From Oscillospiraceae bacterium (GTDB lineage: Bacteria > Bacillota > Clostridia > UBA1381): a stretch of 25,600 bases of DNA. A program made the position numbers and the translations under genes. The DNA is taken from contig SVKH01000005.1 in the NCBI GenBank assembly GCA_015068545.1, positions 1 to 25,600 of the forward strand, in the 5' to 3' direction. Shown piece after piece: positions 6,592 through 14,800 of this stretch (its first letter is position 1; every line of letters begins with the position of its first letter). The notes below the pieces were generated by a model. It saw nothing but the letters and a program-made list of their open reading frames with translations, did not search any database and had not been told where the DNA came from.

Positions 6592-8790
6592 ATGCTAAAT
6601 CTTGACCATCTTAACAATATGCAAAAAAAGGCAATTTTGCAAACAGAAGGTCCTGTGCTTATTCTGGCAGGCGCAGGAAGTGGAAAGACAACTGTTTTGG
6701 TTAACAGAATTGCCTACATAATAGAATCGAAAAACGTCCGTCCTCAAAACATTATGGCAATTACCTTTACCAATAAGGCGGCAAACGAAATGAAGGAAAG
6801 AGTGGAAAAGGCTATCGGCGACCTGTCACGGGATATGTGGCTGTGTACTTTTCACTCCGCCTGCGTACGCATTCTTCGCAGCCACATTGCTCTTTTGGGC
6901 TTTGAGCAATCCTTCGTAATATACGATACTTCCGACACCAAGACTGTGCTGAAGGAATGCTATAAAGACCTTGATATTGACGAAAAAAACTATCCTCTTC
7001 GAAGTGTAAGCTCCATTATTTCCAAGGCAAAGGATGCGGCGCAAACACCTGAAATTTTTAAAATGATTTACTCATCCGACTTCAGAATGGAAAAAGTGGC
7101 GGAAATTTATGCCCTTTACCAAAAAAAGCTTCGCGGCAACAATGCGCTGGATTTTGATGACATCCTTATGTTTACCGTTCAGCTTTTAAGCGAGTACCCC
7201 GAAGTTTTAAAGACATATCAGGAGCGTTTCCGTTACATTATGGTGGACGAGTATCAGGATACCAATAACCTTCAGTATATGCTAATCAGTATGCTGGCAG
7301 AAACTCACCAGAATATTTGCGTTGTGGGCGATGATGACCAAAGTATATACAAGTTTCGTGGAGCAAATATACAAAATATCCTTAATTTTGAAAAGACTTT
7401 TGACAACGCTACCGTAATTAAACTGGAGCAAAACTATCGTTCTACTCAAAGTATTCTTGATGCTGCCAACAGCGTTATTCACAATAACAAAGCACGCAAA
7501 AGCAAAGCTCTGTGGACAGAAAATCAAAAAGGCGACGTTATCAAGCTCCATCGCGGTTACAATGAACGAGATGAGGCGCTGTATATTGCCAACACAATGG
7601 AAAAGTTGCACCAAAACGGCACAAGCTACAGCGATATGGCAGTTCTGTACCGTACAAATGCACAATCCCGTGTAATAGAAGAACTGCTTATGAGAAGCGC
7701 TATTCCATATAAAGTTTTCGGCGGATTACGATTTTATGACCGAAAAGAAATCAAGGATATTATTGCGTATTTAAGGCTTATACACAACGTCAATGACAAC
7801 CTTAGCTTTCAAAGAATTATAAATGAGCCCAAGAGAAGCATTGGCAAAACAACTTTAGATAAAATCGGTGAAATTTCCAACGAATACAACATAAGCTACT
7901 TTGAGGTGGCAAAATACGCTAATCAGTATCCTGCACTTTCCCGTTCGGCAATAAAGCTGATAGAATTTTGCCAGCTTATACTTGATCTTAAAAAGGCGCA
8001 GCAGTTTTCCAAGCTGACTGATTTTATAGAAAAGGTTCTGCAGGACAGCGGATACATGCCAATGCTTGTAGCAGAAAATACCGTGGAATCGAAAACCAGA
8101 ATAGATAACCTCGGCGAATTTCTGTCCGCAGTGGCAGAATATGAAAAAACCGAAGATGGACCTTCCTTGGCAGGATTTTTGGAGAATATTTCTCTTGTGT
8201 CTGATCTGGACGGTTATGATGATCAGGAAGAAGTGTGTGTGCTAATGACCATACACTCCGCAAAAGGGCTGGAATTCCCTGTGGTTTTCCTATCCGGTAT
8301 GGAGGAAGGATTGTTCCCCTCCGCACGCTCGTCTCAGGAAATTGAAGATCTGGAAGAAGAACGCAGACTCTGCTACGTTGCCATAACTCGTGCAAAAAAC
8401 CACCTGTACATCACAAATGCACGAAGCAGAACTCTCTACGGACAGACAACGCATCAGACCGACTCCCGATTCCTTTCCGAAATTCCTTCTAATCTTTTAG
8501 AAGAAGACGGAAACACCATTGCCGATAAAGGCTTTGCCAAAACAGCTCAAATACCGCAGATTGTCAAGTCCACTCGCAGCGAAATATTCCGCGCTGTTTC
8601 TTCGGCCACATCATCAAGCTCTGTGGACCTTGACTATACTCCCGGAGAAAGAGTTAAACACAAAAAGTTCGGCACCGGCACTATCGTTGCAGTGCAAAAA
8701 TTTGAAAAAGATGCCATGCTTGAAATTGCCTTTGACTCAGGTGAAACAAAAAGACTTATGGCAGTTTTCGCAAAACTCACAAAATTATAA
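6592..8790 (+). CDS. pcrA: ATP-dependent 3'-5' DNA helicase PcrA/UvrD
   Basis: This 732-residue superfamily 1A helicase has the usual PcrA length. Motif I is GAGSGKT (27-33), motif Ia ITFTNKAANEM, motif II VDEYQDT with Asp219-Glu220, motif III VGDDDQSIYKFRGA, motif IV QNYRS, motif V TIHSAKGLEFPVVF and motif VI YVAITRAK. The C-terminal 50 residues (LDYTPGERVKHKKFGTGTIV...) form the Tudor-like domain that in PcrA contacts RNA polymerase or partner proteins. The enzyme unwinds DNA in repair, removes RecA filaments and helps resolve replication-transcription conflicts. The start is fixed by GGAGG 6 bases upstream. It is transcribed alone, divergently from spoIVB, and the SRP RNA promoter follows directly with no clear terminator between them. 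Confidence 0.97.
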   Translation: MLNLDHLNNMQKKAILQTEGPVLILAGAGSGKTTVLVNRIAYIIESKNVRPQNIMAITFTNKAANEMKERVEKAIGDLSRDMWLCTFHSACVRILRSHIALLGFEQSFVIYDTSDTKTVLKECYKDLDIDEKNYPLRSVSSIISKAKDAAQTPEIFKMIYSSDFRMEKVAEIYALYQKKLRGNNALDFDDILMFTVQLLSEYPEVLKTYQERFRYIMVDEYQDTNNLQYMLISMLAETHQNICVVGDDDQSIYKFRGANIQNILNFEKTFDNATVIKLEQNYRSTQSILDAANSVIHNNKARKSKALWTENQKGDVIKLHRGYNERDEALYIANTMEKLHQNGTSYSDMAVLYRTNAQSRVIEELLMRSAIPYKVFGGLRFYDRKEIKDIIAYLRLIHNVNDNLSFQRIINEPKRSIGKTTLDKIGEISNEYNISYFEVAKYANQYPALSRSAIKLIEFCQLILDLKKAQQFSKLTDFIEKVLQDSGYMPMLVAENTVESKTRIDNLGEFLSAVAEYEKTEDGPSLAGFLENISLVSDLDGYDDQEEVCVLMTIHSAKGLEFPVVFLSGMEEGLFPSARSSQEIEDLEEERRLCYVAITRAKNHLYITNARSRTLYGQTTHQTDSRFLSEIPSNLLEEDGNTIADKGFAKTAQIPQIVKSTRSEIFRAVSSATSSSSVDLDYTPGERVKHKKFGTGTIVAVQKFEKDAMLEIAFDSGETKRLMAVFAKLTKL

Positions 8791-8808
8791 TATTATTTAA
8801 AAAAAGAC

Positions 8809-8837
8809 TTGCAGACTACGCAGTTTTATAGTATAAT
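8809..8837 (+). promoter_or_regulatory. Predicted sigma-A promoter of the SRP RNA
   Basis: TTGCAG (8809-8814) and TATAAT (8832-8837) are spaced 17 bases. Transcription would begin near 8844, shortly before the mature SRP RNA. Confidence 0.7.
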
Positions 8838-8858
8838 GATATAGTTAATGTAAATATT

Positions 8859-8972
8859 GGGCGATGATAACCGAGTTCTGTACGACCGGATACTGTGAAC
8901 CTTGTCAGATGGGGAACCAAGCAGCAATAAGCGGACCATTCGGTGCGATACAGGTCAACTCGGTTTGAGCCT
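8859..8972 (+). ncRNA. ffs: Signal recognition particle RNA, small bacterial type
   Basis: The segment holds the universal SRP domain IV: GTCAGATGG, the GGAA tetraloop, then CCAAGCAGC, corresponding to the Ffh-binding helix 8 of 4.5S RNA. The ends pair over GGC/GCC and AACCGAGTT with AACTCGGTT, closing a rod of about 114 nt, which fits the small SRP RNA without an Alu domain. It sits upstream of dnaX, ebfC and recR, the same order as in Bacillus subtilis (scr-dnaX). The ends are estimated from the terminal helix. Confidence 0.93.
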
Positions 8973-8984
8973 TTATGAAATCTC

Positions 8985-9004
8985 ACCCCTTTTCAGGGGT
9001 TTTT
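8985..9004 (+). terminator. Intrinsic terminator after the SRP RNA
   Basis: ACCCCT (8985-8990) pairs with AGGGGT (8995-9000) around TTTC, followed by TTTT. No separate promoter is obvious before dnaX, so partial read-through from the SRP promoter may feed the operon. Confidence 0.75.
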
Positions 9005-9035
9005 AATATTACACGCCGAAAGGAGTTGGTTTTTT

Positions 9036-10793
9036 ATGGCATATCAGGCTATCTACCGCAAATGGCGACCTATTGTCTTTGAAGATGTGGTAGGACAGGG
9101 CCATATTACCGAAACCCTGAAAAACCAATTGGAAAACGGCAGAACTTCTCACGCATATCTATTTTGCGGCACACGAGGTACAGGTAAAACCACCGCCGCA
9201 AAGATTTTTTCTAGAGCCGTAAACTGCAAAAACCCAAAAAACGGTTCTCCATGCAATGAGTGTGAAATATGCCGAGGTATTCTGGATGGCAGTATTATGG
9301 ATGTTTTTGAAATTGATGCGGCGTCAAATAACGGCGTGGACAACATCCGTGAAATTATTGAAGATTCTAAGTACGTTGCCACCGAGGCTAAGTACCGAGT
9401 TTATATTATAGATGAGGTGCATATGCTATCCGGCGGAGCTTTTAACGCACTTTTAAAAACCTTGGAAGAGCCTCCTGCACATGTAATATTTATTCTTGCT
9501 ACTACCGAGGCTCACAAAGTTCCTCAGACGATTCTTTCCAGATGTCAAAGGTTTGATTTTAAGAGAATATCCCCCGATGATATTATCCGCAGAATGCGTG
9601 AAATTGCCATGGGTGACGGACTTTCTATTACCGATGATGCCTACGAGCTATTGGCACGTCTTGCTGATGGATCTATGCGCGACGGACTATCCATTCTGGA
9701 AAGATGTATTTCTCAAGTAGGCACAGAGCTTACCTATGACAAAATAGTTTCGGTACTGGGTATAGCCGGAAGCGATTCCCTATTTAGCACGGTAGACTGC
9801 ATCAACGAGCAGAACGCAAAAGGGATTTTGGAAGTTATAAACAACTTGATGTCCGAAGGCAAAGACCTTCACATCTTTATAGATAACCTTATAGAGCATT
9901 ACCGCAACCTTATGGTTTGCAAGGTAACGGACACCCCCGAGGCTCTGCTGGACAGAGATGCCAAGGAGGTTATCCGGCTAAAAGCACAGGCAGAAAAGAC
10001 CTCCTTTGAACGACTTTCAGGAGCTGTATCAGCACTCTCTGCATCAAGAGCCGAGGCAAAATGGGTAAAAGAACCACGAGTTATATACGAACTTGCCTTG
10101 ATTAAACTTACCCGTCCGGAGCTTAACAGCTCGTACGATGCACTCTTAGAGCGCATTGCAGCCTGTGAAGATAAGATAAAAAACGGTGTTACTCTGGCGG
10201 CGCAGCCTACGGAAGCACCCGAAAATAAACCAGAACCACCCAAAAAGAAAGAACCTTCGGGCAGATTGTTTGTCCCCGTTGACAAAGCCAGCCTTTCTCC
10301 GGACACACCTTCGGTCATGGCGGCAAGAAAATGGGACAAGACTGCACAAGCCATTGTCCGCAAGCACCCACATCTTCACCCTACTGTAATGGGACGAAAG
10401 GTGACCGTTGACGGAGAAGGAATCATACTTCTTTACGACAAAAGCGAGGCTATGCTAAAGAAAATGGCAACCACATTCCTGTATCAGATAACAGAGGCGG
10501 TTTGTGGAGTAATTGGTTCGCAGATTGTTGTTAAAACAGCATTTTTAGAGGAAATTGAGGATAATTTAATAGATTTTTGGAATCTAGGTCCGGCAATACC
10601 GCAGGAGGATATGGCACAGGATACTGTGGACGCTTTGGCAGACAGATTCCCCGAACTTGTGGAAATGACCGACTCGTCGGAATTTTTGGAATACAATCCG
10701 GAAGATGACAATTTCTCTCAGGAGGAAATATCCGAGGACTCGGACAGAGAAGAATTTTTAGAGGACAACGAAATGATGTCCGATGATGAATAA
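9036..10793 (+). CDS. dnaX: DNA polymerase III subunit tau/gamma
   Basis: This 585-residue clamp-loader ATPase opens with MAYQAIYRKWRP and the Walker A motif GTRGTGKT (45-52). A zinc-binding Cys cluster follows (Cys64, Cys73, Cys76, Cys79), then Walker B IIDEVHML and the SRC sensor-finger LSRCQRFDFKR. Domain III spans to about residue 360. A proline/lysine-rich linker (PENKPEPPKKKEP) leads to the tau-specific C-terminal region that contacts DnaB and the polymerase, ending in a very acidic tail. DnaX assembles the clamp loader and couples polymerases. It starts 11 bases after AAAGGAG. I see no convincing -1 frameshift signal, so only the full-length form is predicted. Confidence 0.97.
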   Translation: MAYQAIYRKWRPIVFEDVVGQGHITETLKNQLENGRTSHAYLFCGTRGTGKTTAAKIFSRAVNCKNPKNGSPCNECEICRGILDGSIMDVFEIDAASNNGVDNIREIIEDSKYVATEAKYRVYIIDEVHMLSGGAFNALLKTLEEPPAHVIFILATTEAHKVPQTILSRCQRFDFKRISPDDIIRRMREIAMGDGLSITDDAYELLARLADGSMRDGLSILERCISQVGTELTYDKIVSVLGIAGSDSLFSTVDCINEQNAKGILEVINNLMSEGKDLHIFIDNLIEHYRNLMVCKVTDTPEALLDRDAKEVIRLKAQAEKTSFERLSGAVSALSASRAEAKWVKEPRVIYELALIKLTRPELNSSYDALLERIAACEDKIKNGVTLAAQPTEAPENKPEPPKKKEPSGRLFVPVDKASLSPDTPSVMAARKWDKTAQAIVRKHPHLHPTVMGRKVTVDGEGIILLYDKSEAMLKKMATTFLYQITEAVCGVIGSQIVVKTAFLEEIEDNLIDFWNLGPAIPQEDMAQDTVDALADRFPELVEMTDSSEFLEYNPEDDNFSQEEISEDSDREEFLEDNEMMSDDE

Positions 10794-10815
10794 ATCAGAA
10801 AAGGAGAATGAAAAA

Positions 10816-11169
10816 ATGGGAAAGTATAAAGGATTTGGCGGAAGCGGAATGAACCAAAACAAAAAGGTTTCTAACGTAGTTAAGCAGGCTCAGCTTATGC
10901 AGGAGAGAATGGAGGCTGTACAAGCCGAAGTTGAACAAAAAACTGTAGAGGCTACTGCAGGTGGTGGCGTTATCACAGTTATTGCAAACGGAAAAAAGGA
11001 AATTGAATCTATCAAGATTAAACCGGAAGCAGTAGATCCTGACGACGTTGAAACACTAGAAGACCTTATCATGGTTGCAGTAAATGATGCAATAAAGCAA
11101 GCAGATGATATGATGGCAGAAGGCATGAGCGAAATCACCGGCGGCATCAGCATTCCGGGACTTTTTTAA
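10816..11169 (+). CDS. ebfC: YbaB/EbfC family nucleoid-associated protein
   Basis: This 117-residue protein matches the YbaB/EbfC fold: a Gly-rich start (KGFGGSGMNQNK), a helix with VKQAQLMQERMEAVQAEVEQ, then TVEATAGGGVITVIANGKKEI and the DPDDVETLEDLIMVAVNDAI helix, ending in a Gly/Ile-rich tail. Family members form dimers that bind DNA without strong sequence specificity. The frame is open from 10783, overlapping dnaX, but AAGGAG at 10801-10806 points to the ATG at 10816. It lies between dnaX and recR, the standard Firmicutes order, and is co-transcribed with both. The function in recombination repair alongside RecR is suggested mainly by this conserved neighbourhood. Confidence 0.94.
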   Translation: MGKYKGFGGSGMNQNKKVSNVVKQAQLMQERMEAVQAEVEQKTVEATAGGGVITVIANGKKEIESIKIKPEAVDPDDVETLEDLIMVAVNDAIKQADDMMAEGMSEITGGISIPGLF

Positions 11170-11184
11170 TCGCGAGGTATAGTT

Positions 11185-11781
11185 ATGTATTCTCCTGTGA
11201 TAGAGAGTCTTATTGAGCAGTTTGCCCAATTCCCCGGTATAGGGAAGAAAAGTGCCGAGAGAATTGCTTTCTATGTGCTTAATAATATGTCCAATGCAGA
11301 TGTCGAGAATATGGCAAAGATTCTTACTTACGCAAAAAGTTCAGTAAGGTTCTGCGATGTTTGTCAGAACCTGACCGATACCTCTCCATGCCCTATTTGC
11401 TCCTCGCATAAAAGGGACAAATCTGTAATTTGCGTTGTAGAGGAATCCAAAGATGTGTCTGCCATAGAAAAAACCGGTCAGTACAGCGGTTTGTACCATG
11501 TTCTTCACGGGGTTATATCGCCTATTGATGATGTATCTCCCGATGATATTAAAATAAAGGAGCTTCTATTAAGACTAAATGGTGAAGTCAAGGAAATAAT
11601 CATGGCAACCAACCCCACGGTAAACGGTACTGCAACTGCGGTGTATATACAAAAGCTTTTAAAACCTATGGGCGTTAAAGTTACCAGAATTGCACACGGA
11701 ATACCTATTGGCTCTGTACTTGAATACGCTGACGAGCTCACCCTTACCAAGGCTTTGGAAGGCAGAGTGGAAATGCTTTAA
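11185..11781 (+). CDS. recR: Recombination mediator RecR
   Basis: At 198 residues this is the normal RecR length. An N-terminal helix-hairpin-helix (FAQFPGIGKKSAERIAFYVL) is followed by a zinc finger with Cys57, Cys60, Cys69 and Cys72, and a Toprim domain starting VICVVEESKDVSAIE and containing EIIMATNPTVNGTATAVYI. The Walker-B-like GIPIGSVLEYADELTLTKAL segment closes the protein. RecR, with RecF and RecO, loads RecA onto gapped single-stranded DNA coated with SSB. The gene follows ebfC by 15 bp and ends the operon at a strong hairpin. Confidence 0.97.
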   Translation: MYSPVIESLIEQFAQFPGIGKKSAERIAFYVLNNMSNADVENMAKILTYAKSSVRFCDVCQNLTDTSPCPICSSHKRDKSVICVVEESKDVSAIEKTGQYSGLYHVLHGVISPIDDVSPDDIKIKELLLRLNGEVKEIIMATNPTVNGTATAVYIQKLLKPMGVKVTRIAHGIPIGSVLEYADELTLTKALEGRVEML

Positions 11782-11795
11782 AAAAACGATAAATA

Positions 11796-11839
11796 AGGGC
11801 AGTAACATAACACTTCTTATGTTTCCGCCCTATTTTTTT
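11796..11839 (+). terminator. Intrinsic terminator of the dnaX-ebfC-recR operon
   Basis: AGGGC (11796-11800) pairs with GCCCT (11827-11831), and the inner GTAACATAA pairs with TTATGTTTC with one mismatch. T7 follows at 11833-11839. Confidence 0.88.
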
Positions 11840-11931
11840 GCGTAAAACTTTTGAGCTATGCTATGATGCTCCTTTTTATGCTGCACTTTTTATACTTGAA
11901 TCTTATGGTACGGTAGTTATCTACATACAAA

Positions 11932-12085
11932 AAAAAACAGTTTTGCTGCACCGCCTATGGCGGAAGGTCGAAGCAATTTTTCTTTTCTTATGCCATGTGC
12001 ATTTTTGAAAAGCTAATGCTTTTTAAAAAAATTGCACGTCAGTATAATTATTTTTTTCTTTACGAAAACGCTGTTTCCTGTAAAG
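11932..12085. other. Gene-free spacer with three successive hairpins
   Basis: Three inverted repeats lie in a row: TTGCT...CCGCC TAT GGCGG...AGCAA (about 11943-11976) with T or A runs on both sides; GTGCATTTTT...AAAAATTGCAC (11997-12037) with an inner AAAAGC/GCTTTT; and CTTTAC...GTAAAG (12058-12085). No ORF with a ribosome site is present. They may be extra terminators for the convergent recR and kinase operons, or a small RNA. From 11840 to 11931 I see nothing. Confidence 0.45.
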
Positions 12086-12121
12086 AAAAAGGATTCATCC
12101 ATCACCGGATAAATCCTTTTT
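12086..12121. terminator. Terminator of the kinase operon (likely bidirectional)
   Basis: AAAAAGGATT (12086-12095) pairs with AATCCTTTTT (12112-12121), and an inner ATCC/GGAT helix closes a 6-base loop. The flanks supply a T run on either strand. It lies 10 bp after the stop codon of the kinase gene. Confidence 0.85.
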
Positions 12122-12131
12122 ACATATCATT

Positions 12132-13313
12132 TTATTTGGACTTTTTCTTGCTATTTGCCTTTTCCTTTTGGGCAAGCTTAGCTTGCTTTTGCTTTTCCTG
12201 CTGAGCTTCCTTTGCCTGCTTAGCTTTTTCCTTATGCGCAATTCTATCCTTCTTAATTTGCTCCTTTTGAGCCTTCATTTCCGCTTTCATCGCCGCCTTT
12301 TGAGCTTTCTTTTCTTCACGACTTGGCTTACGCATTGTTGGTTGTTGCACTTGGTTCTGCATTGCTTCCGGATTCTCTCCGTTCACTGCTGCAGGATTTT
12401 CTTCACCCTTATTCTTTCTTGCTCTTTCTTTGTAGCCGTAACCATATCCGCCATAACCGTAGCCATAGCTTCCATAGCCATAACCATAGCTTCCGTAGCC
12501 GTAACTACCATAACCCTTGCCGTAGCCATAACCATAGCTCTTTCCGCCATAGCCGTACTTACGGGCTGTACGATAGTTATACTTATTGTATCTGCCATAG
12601 CCGTAGGCTGAATAGTCAATATCATTCAGAATAAAGCCTAGTATTTTTGCGTCTGTAAGAAGCAAGCTGTTTCTTGCACGTTTGATTGATTCGTGAATTG
12701 TGTTATTTTGTCTAACAACCAAAATTACACCACTTGCATATTTTGCCATAGCTGCCGCTTCTGTTACAACAGTAACAGGAGGTGTATCTATAAAGATATA
12801 GTCGTATCTGTCACTAATGCTGTCAAGAAGTGCACCCATTTCCGCTGAAGACAAAAGCTCAGCAGGGTTTGGAGGTATCTGACCCGATGTGATACAGTCA
12901 ATTTTGTGTGCCTCACAGTGCTTAATTGCAGTGTCTACATCACACATACCACAAAGAAGATCGGAAAGTCCATTTTCTCTTTCGATACCAAGGTGACGGT
13001 AAATTCTAGGTTTTCTAAGGTCGGCATCTATTACCAAAACCCTTGCCGATGTCTGTGCAAAGGCAATTGCCATATTAAGGCAGGTTGTAGTCTTACCTTC
13101 TGCCGGACTGGCACTGGTAATGATTATCTTTTTACAGCCTTTAACAGCGTTAAGAGAAAATATTATGTTAGTTCTTGCCGTCTTATAGGCTTCATTTACC
13201 ATGAAGTCTTTAGAATCGGTCAAAAGAGTGTTTGCTCTACGCGTGGTAGCATTTTCTCTTACTTTGTTGGCTTTTTTTATGTTAAATTCGCCAATGGCTT
13301 TTCTTATACTCAT
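12132..13313 (-). CDS. CpsD/CapB-type bacterial tyrosine kinase with Tyr-Gly and Lys/Ala/Gln tails
   Basis: Residues 1-232 are a BY-kinase/ParA-like ATPase: Walker A SASPAEGKTTT (67-77), Walker A' VLVIDADLRKPR (93-104) and Walker B YIFIDTPPV (172-180). BY-kinases autophosphorylate a C-terminal tyrosine cluster and control export and chain length of surface polysaccharide with a Wzz-like membrane partner, here the adjacent upstream gene, which overlaps by 4 bp. The tail is unusual. Residues 234-294 hold about 23 tyrosines in YG, GYGS and YGYG repeats, where typical kinases have a handful. After that comes about 100 residues of highly charged Lys/Ala/Gln/Glu helix (EKKAQKAAMKAEMKAQKEQ...) ending SKKKSK, probably coiled coil. 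The protein is 393 residues against roughly 230-250 for ordinary CpsD. No glycosyltransferases lie nearby. Confidence 0.9.
   Translation of the reverse strand: MSIRKAIGEFNIKKANKVRENATTRRANTLLTDSKDFMVNEAYKTARTNIIFSLNAVKGCKKIIITSASPAEGKTTTCLNMAIAFAQTSARVLVIDADLRKPRIYRHLGIERENGLSDLLCGMCDVDTAIKHCEAHKIDCITSGQIPPNPAELLSSAEMGALLDSISDRYDYIFIDTPPVTVVTEAAAMAKYASGVILVVRQNNTIHESIKRARNSLLLTDAKILGFILNDIDYSAYGYGRYNKYNYRTARKYGYGGKSYGYGYGKGYGSYGYGSYGYGYGSYGYGYGGYGYGYKERARKNKGEENPAAVNGENPEAMQNQVQQPTMRKPSREEKKAQKAAMKAEMKAQKEQIKKDRIAHKEKAKQAKEAQQEKQKQAKLAQKEKANSKKKSK
12432..12614 (-). repeat. Tyr-Gly codon repeat inside the kinase gene
   Basis: The codons for residues 234-294 are a low-complexity run of TAY-GGN units grouped as GYGS-YGYG blocks. 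Synonymous third-base differences between the blocks argue that the peptide pattern is kept by selection rather than by very recent slippage. Confidence 0.8.
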
Positions 13314-14005
13314 TTACTTTCTCCTTTTGTAGCTGTAGGAATAAGTATCGGAATTTCTCCCAGTAACGGCTCCTCGTATTTCTCTACAATGTCTTCTCTC
13401 GATTTAACTCTTGTATCAAAAAGTTCCAGAACAAGAATGATAAGTCCACCAAATACTACCCCAAGAAGAGCCGCAAAAAGTGCGTATCCCTTAACGTTTG
13501 GTGCATATGGTGATGTAGGGATCTGGCCGTCGTCAAGTATTTTAACAGAACCGGCATTGATTACTCTGACCAGCTCGTCCGATGCTCTTGTAAGTATGCT
13601 GTGACACACAAGGTAAACATCCTCAGGGACCTTTCCGGATACAGAAATTTCCAAAATTTCGGTGTCATTAACCGATGTCATAGATATCATCTTTTTCAAC
13701 TCACCGATACTGTATCTGTGTCCCAAATCGGAAGCAACTCCCGATAAAAATGTTCTTCTGGTAAGTATTTCCTTGTATGTAACTACAAGCTTTTGTGACG
13801 CGGTAATTTCGCCTTGGGACAGATCATTGGTCTGAGTTCTTTGTGCATTTACATACAGTGTTCCGTCAGTACGATACAGCGGATCCACAAAAACCTCCGC
13901 GTAAACAAATGCCACCGCACAGAACACCAATGCCGTAACAAGCAGAATCCACCAGTGTCGTATCATCAAGTCAAGTATATCAATAACGCTTAATTCTTCC
14001 TTCAA
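13310..14005 (-). CDS. Wzz/YveK-like polysaccharide chain-length modulator (BY-kinase partner)
   Basis: The protein has two membrane spans (near the N-terminus, IRHWWILLVTALVFCAVAFVYAEVF, and near the C-terminus, KGYALFAALLGVVFGGLIILVLELF) enclosing an extracytoplasmic domain. This is the Wzz topology, with the proline motif PTSPYAPN before the second span. In Gram-positives such proteins activate a separate CpsD-type kinase; that kinase is the next gene, overlapping by 4 bp. The frame can begin at an ATG at 14029, but AGGAGAT falls 8 bases before the TTG at 14005, and the ATG has no site. I therefore chose TTG, giving 231 residues starting MKEELSVIDILDLM. Confidence 0.88.
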   Translation of the reverse strand: MKEELSVIDILDLMIRHWWILLVTALVFCAVAFVYAEVFVDPLYRTDGTLYVNAQRTQTNDLSQGEITASQKLVVTYKEILTRRTFLSGVASDLGHRYSIGELKKMISMTSVNDTEILEISVSGKVPEDVYLVCHSILTRASDELVRVINAGSVKILDDGQIPTSPYAPNVKGYALFAALLGVVFGGLIILVLELFDTRVKSREDIVEKYEEPLLGEIPILIPTATKGESK

Positions 14006-14037
14006 AAAATCATCTCCTAAATGTCGCATTTTAAACC

Positions 14038-14066
14038 ATTATAACACATCCCTTTACTAAAATCAA
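14038..14066 (-). promoter_or_regulatory. Predicted strong sigma-A promoter of the Wzz-kinase operon
   Basis: On the minus strand, TTGATT (14061-14066) and TATAAT (14038-14043) are 17 bases apart, with TGT before the -10 (extended -10). The predicted start is near 14031, which would place the alternative ATG at 14029 at the extreme 5' end and supports the TTG start. Confidence 0.75.
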
Positions 14067-14106
14067 CACTTTTTATCTACTAATTTAATAATATTACGTT
14101 AAAACA

Positions 14107-14135
14107 TTGAAAAATTTTTGAATAAGTTGTATAAT
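14107..14135 (+). promoter_or_regulatory. Predicted sigma-A promoter of nth-hinT
   Basis: TTGAAA (14107-14112) and TATAAT (14130-14135) are 17 bases apart. The ATG of nth follows after 19 bases with GAGGTGAT between, so the leader is very short. It is divergent from the kinase operon promoter 40 bp away. Confidence 0.72.
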
Positions 14136-14154
14136 AGCATTGCGAGGTGATAAT

Positions 14155-14787
14155 ATGAAGAAACAAGAGCGCGCTCAGGGAGTAATAGATATTTTTAACA
14201 CAATTTACCCTGATACAAAATGCTCCCTAAACTATGAAACGCCCCTTCAAATGCTTATTGCTACTCAACTTTCGGCTCAATGTACCGATGCCAGAGTCAA
14301 TATTGTGACAGCAGATCTATTTAAGAAATATCCCTCTTGCGAGGCCTTTGCTAATGCCGACTACGACACATTATGCGACGACATTCGGTCCATCGGATTT
14401 TTCCGCAACAAGGCAAAAAACATCATTCTATGCTGCAAGCGTTTGCTGGAAGTTTATGACGGGCAAGTTCCCGATACTATGGAAGACCTTTTAACCCTCG
14501 CCGGTACCGGAAGAAAAACTGCAAATCTTGTGCTTGGTGACATTTTCGGAAAGCCTGCTGTGGTGGTTGATACCCACTGTATGCGACTGTCCCGCAGGAT
14601 AGGACTTACCACAAACGAAACACCGGAAAAGATTGAATATGACCTAAAAAAACTTATTCCTCCGGAATTTCAGCTATCGCTGTGCCACCAGCTTGTAAAT
14701 CATGGCAGACTTGTATGTACCGCAAGATCACCAAAATGCGAAATATGCCAAGTCAGTCACCTGTGCAAAACCTATTTAAAAAAATAA
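14155..14787 (+). CDS. nth: Endonuclease III (DNA glycosylase/AP lyase)
   Basis: This 210-residue protein has the helix-hairpin-helix LAGTGRKTANLVL with catalytic Lys121, followed by VVVDTHCMRL with catalytic Asp139. The 4Fe-4S cluster ligands Cys188, Cys195, Cys198 and Cys204 occur in the exact Cys-X6-Cys-X2-Cys-X5-Cys pattern. The enzyme removes oxidised pyrimidines and cleaves the resulting abasic site in base excision repair. The frame extends to TTG at 14140, but GAGGTGAT lies there and serves the ATG at 14155. hinT follows after 13 bp in the same operon. Confidence 0.97.
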   Translation: MKKQERAQGVIDIFNTIYPDTKCSLNYETPLQMLIATQLSAQCTDARVNIVTADLFKKYPSCEAFANADYDTLCDDIRSIGFFRNKAKNIILCCKRLLEVYDGQVPDTMEDLLTLAGTGRKTANLVLGDIFGKPAVVVDTHCMRLSRRIGLTTNETPEKIEYDLKKLIPPEFQLSLCHQLVNHGRLVCTARSPKCEICQVSHLCKTYLKK

Positions 14788-14800
14788 AAGGAGAAGAATT

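Noticed and set aside
10240..10262. Possible dnaX -1 frameshift site at the CCC AAA AAG AAA codons
   Set aside because: The heptamer does not fit X XXY YYZ in the zero frame (first base C), and no stimulatory hairpin or upstream ribosome-like site is evident.
12168..12634. Long frames antisense to the kinase tail
   Set aside because: They are mirror images of the low-complexity Tyr-Gly and Lys-rich codons, with no ribosome sites or promoters.
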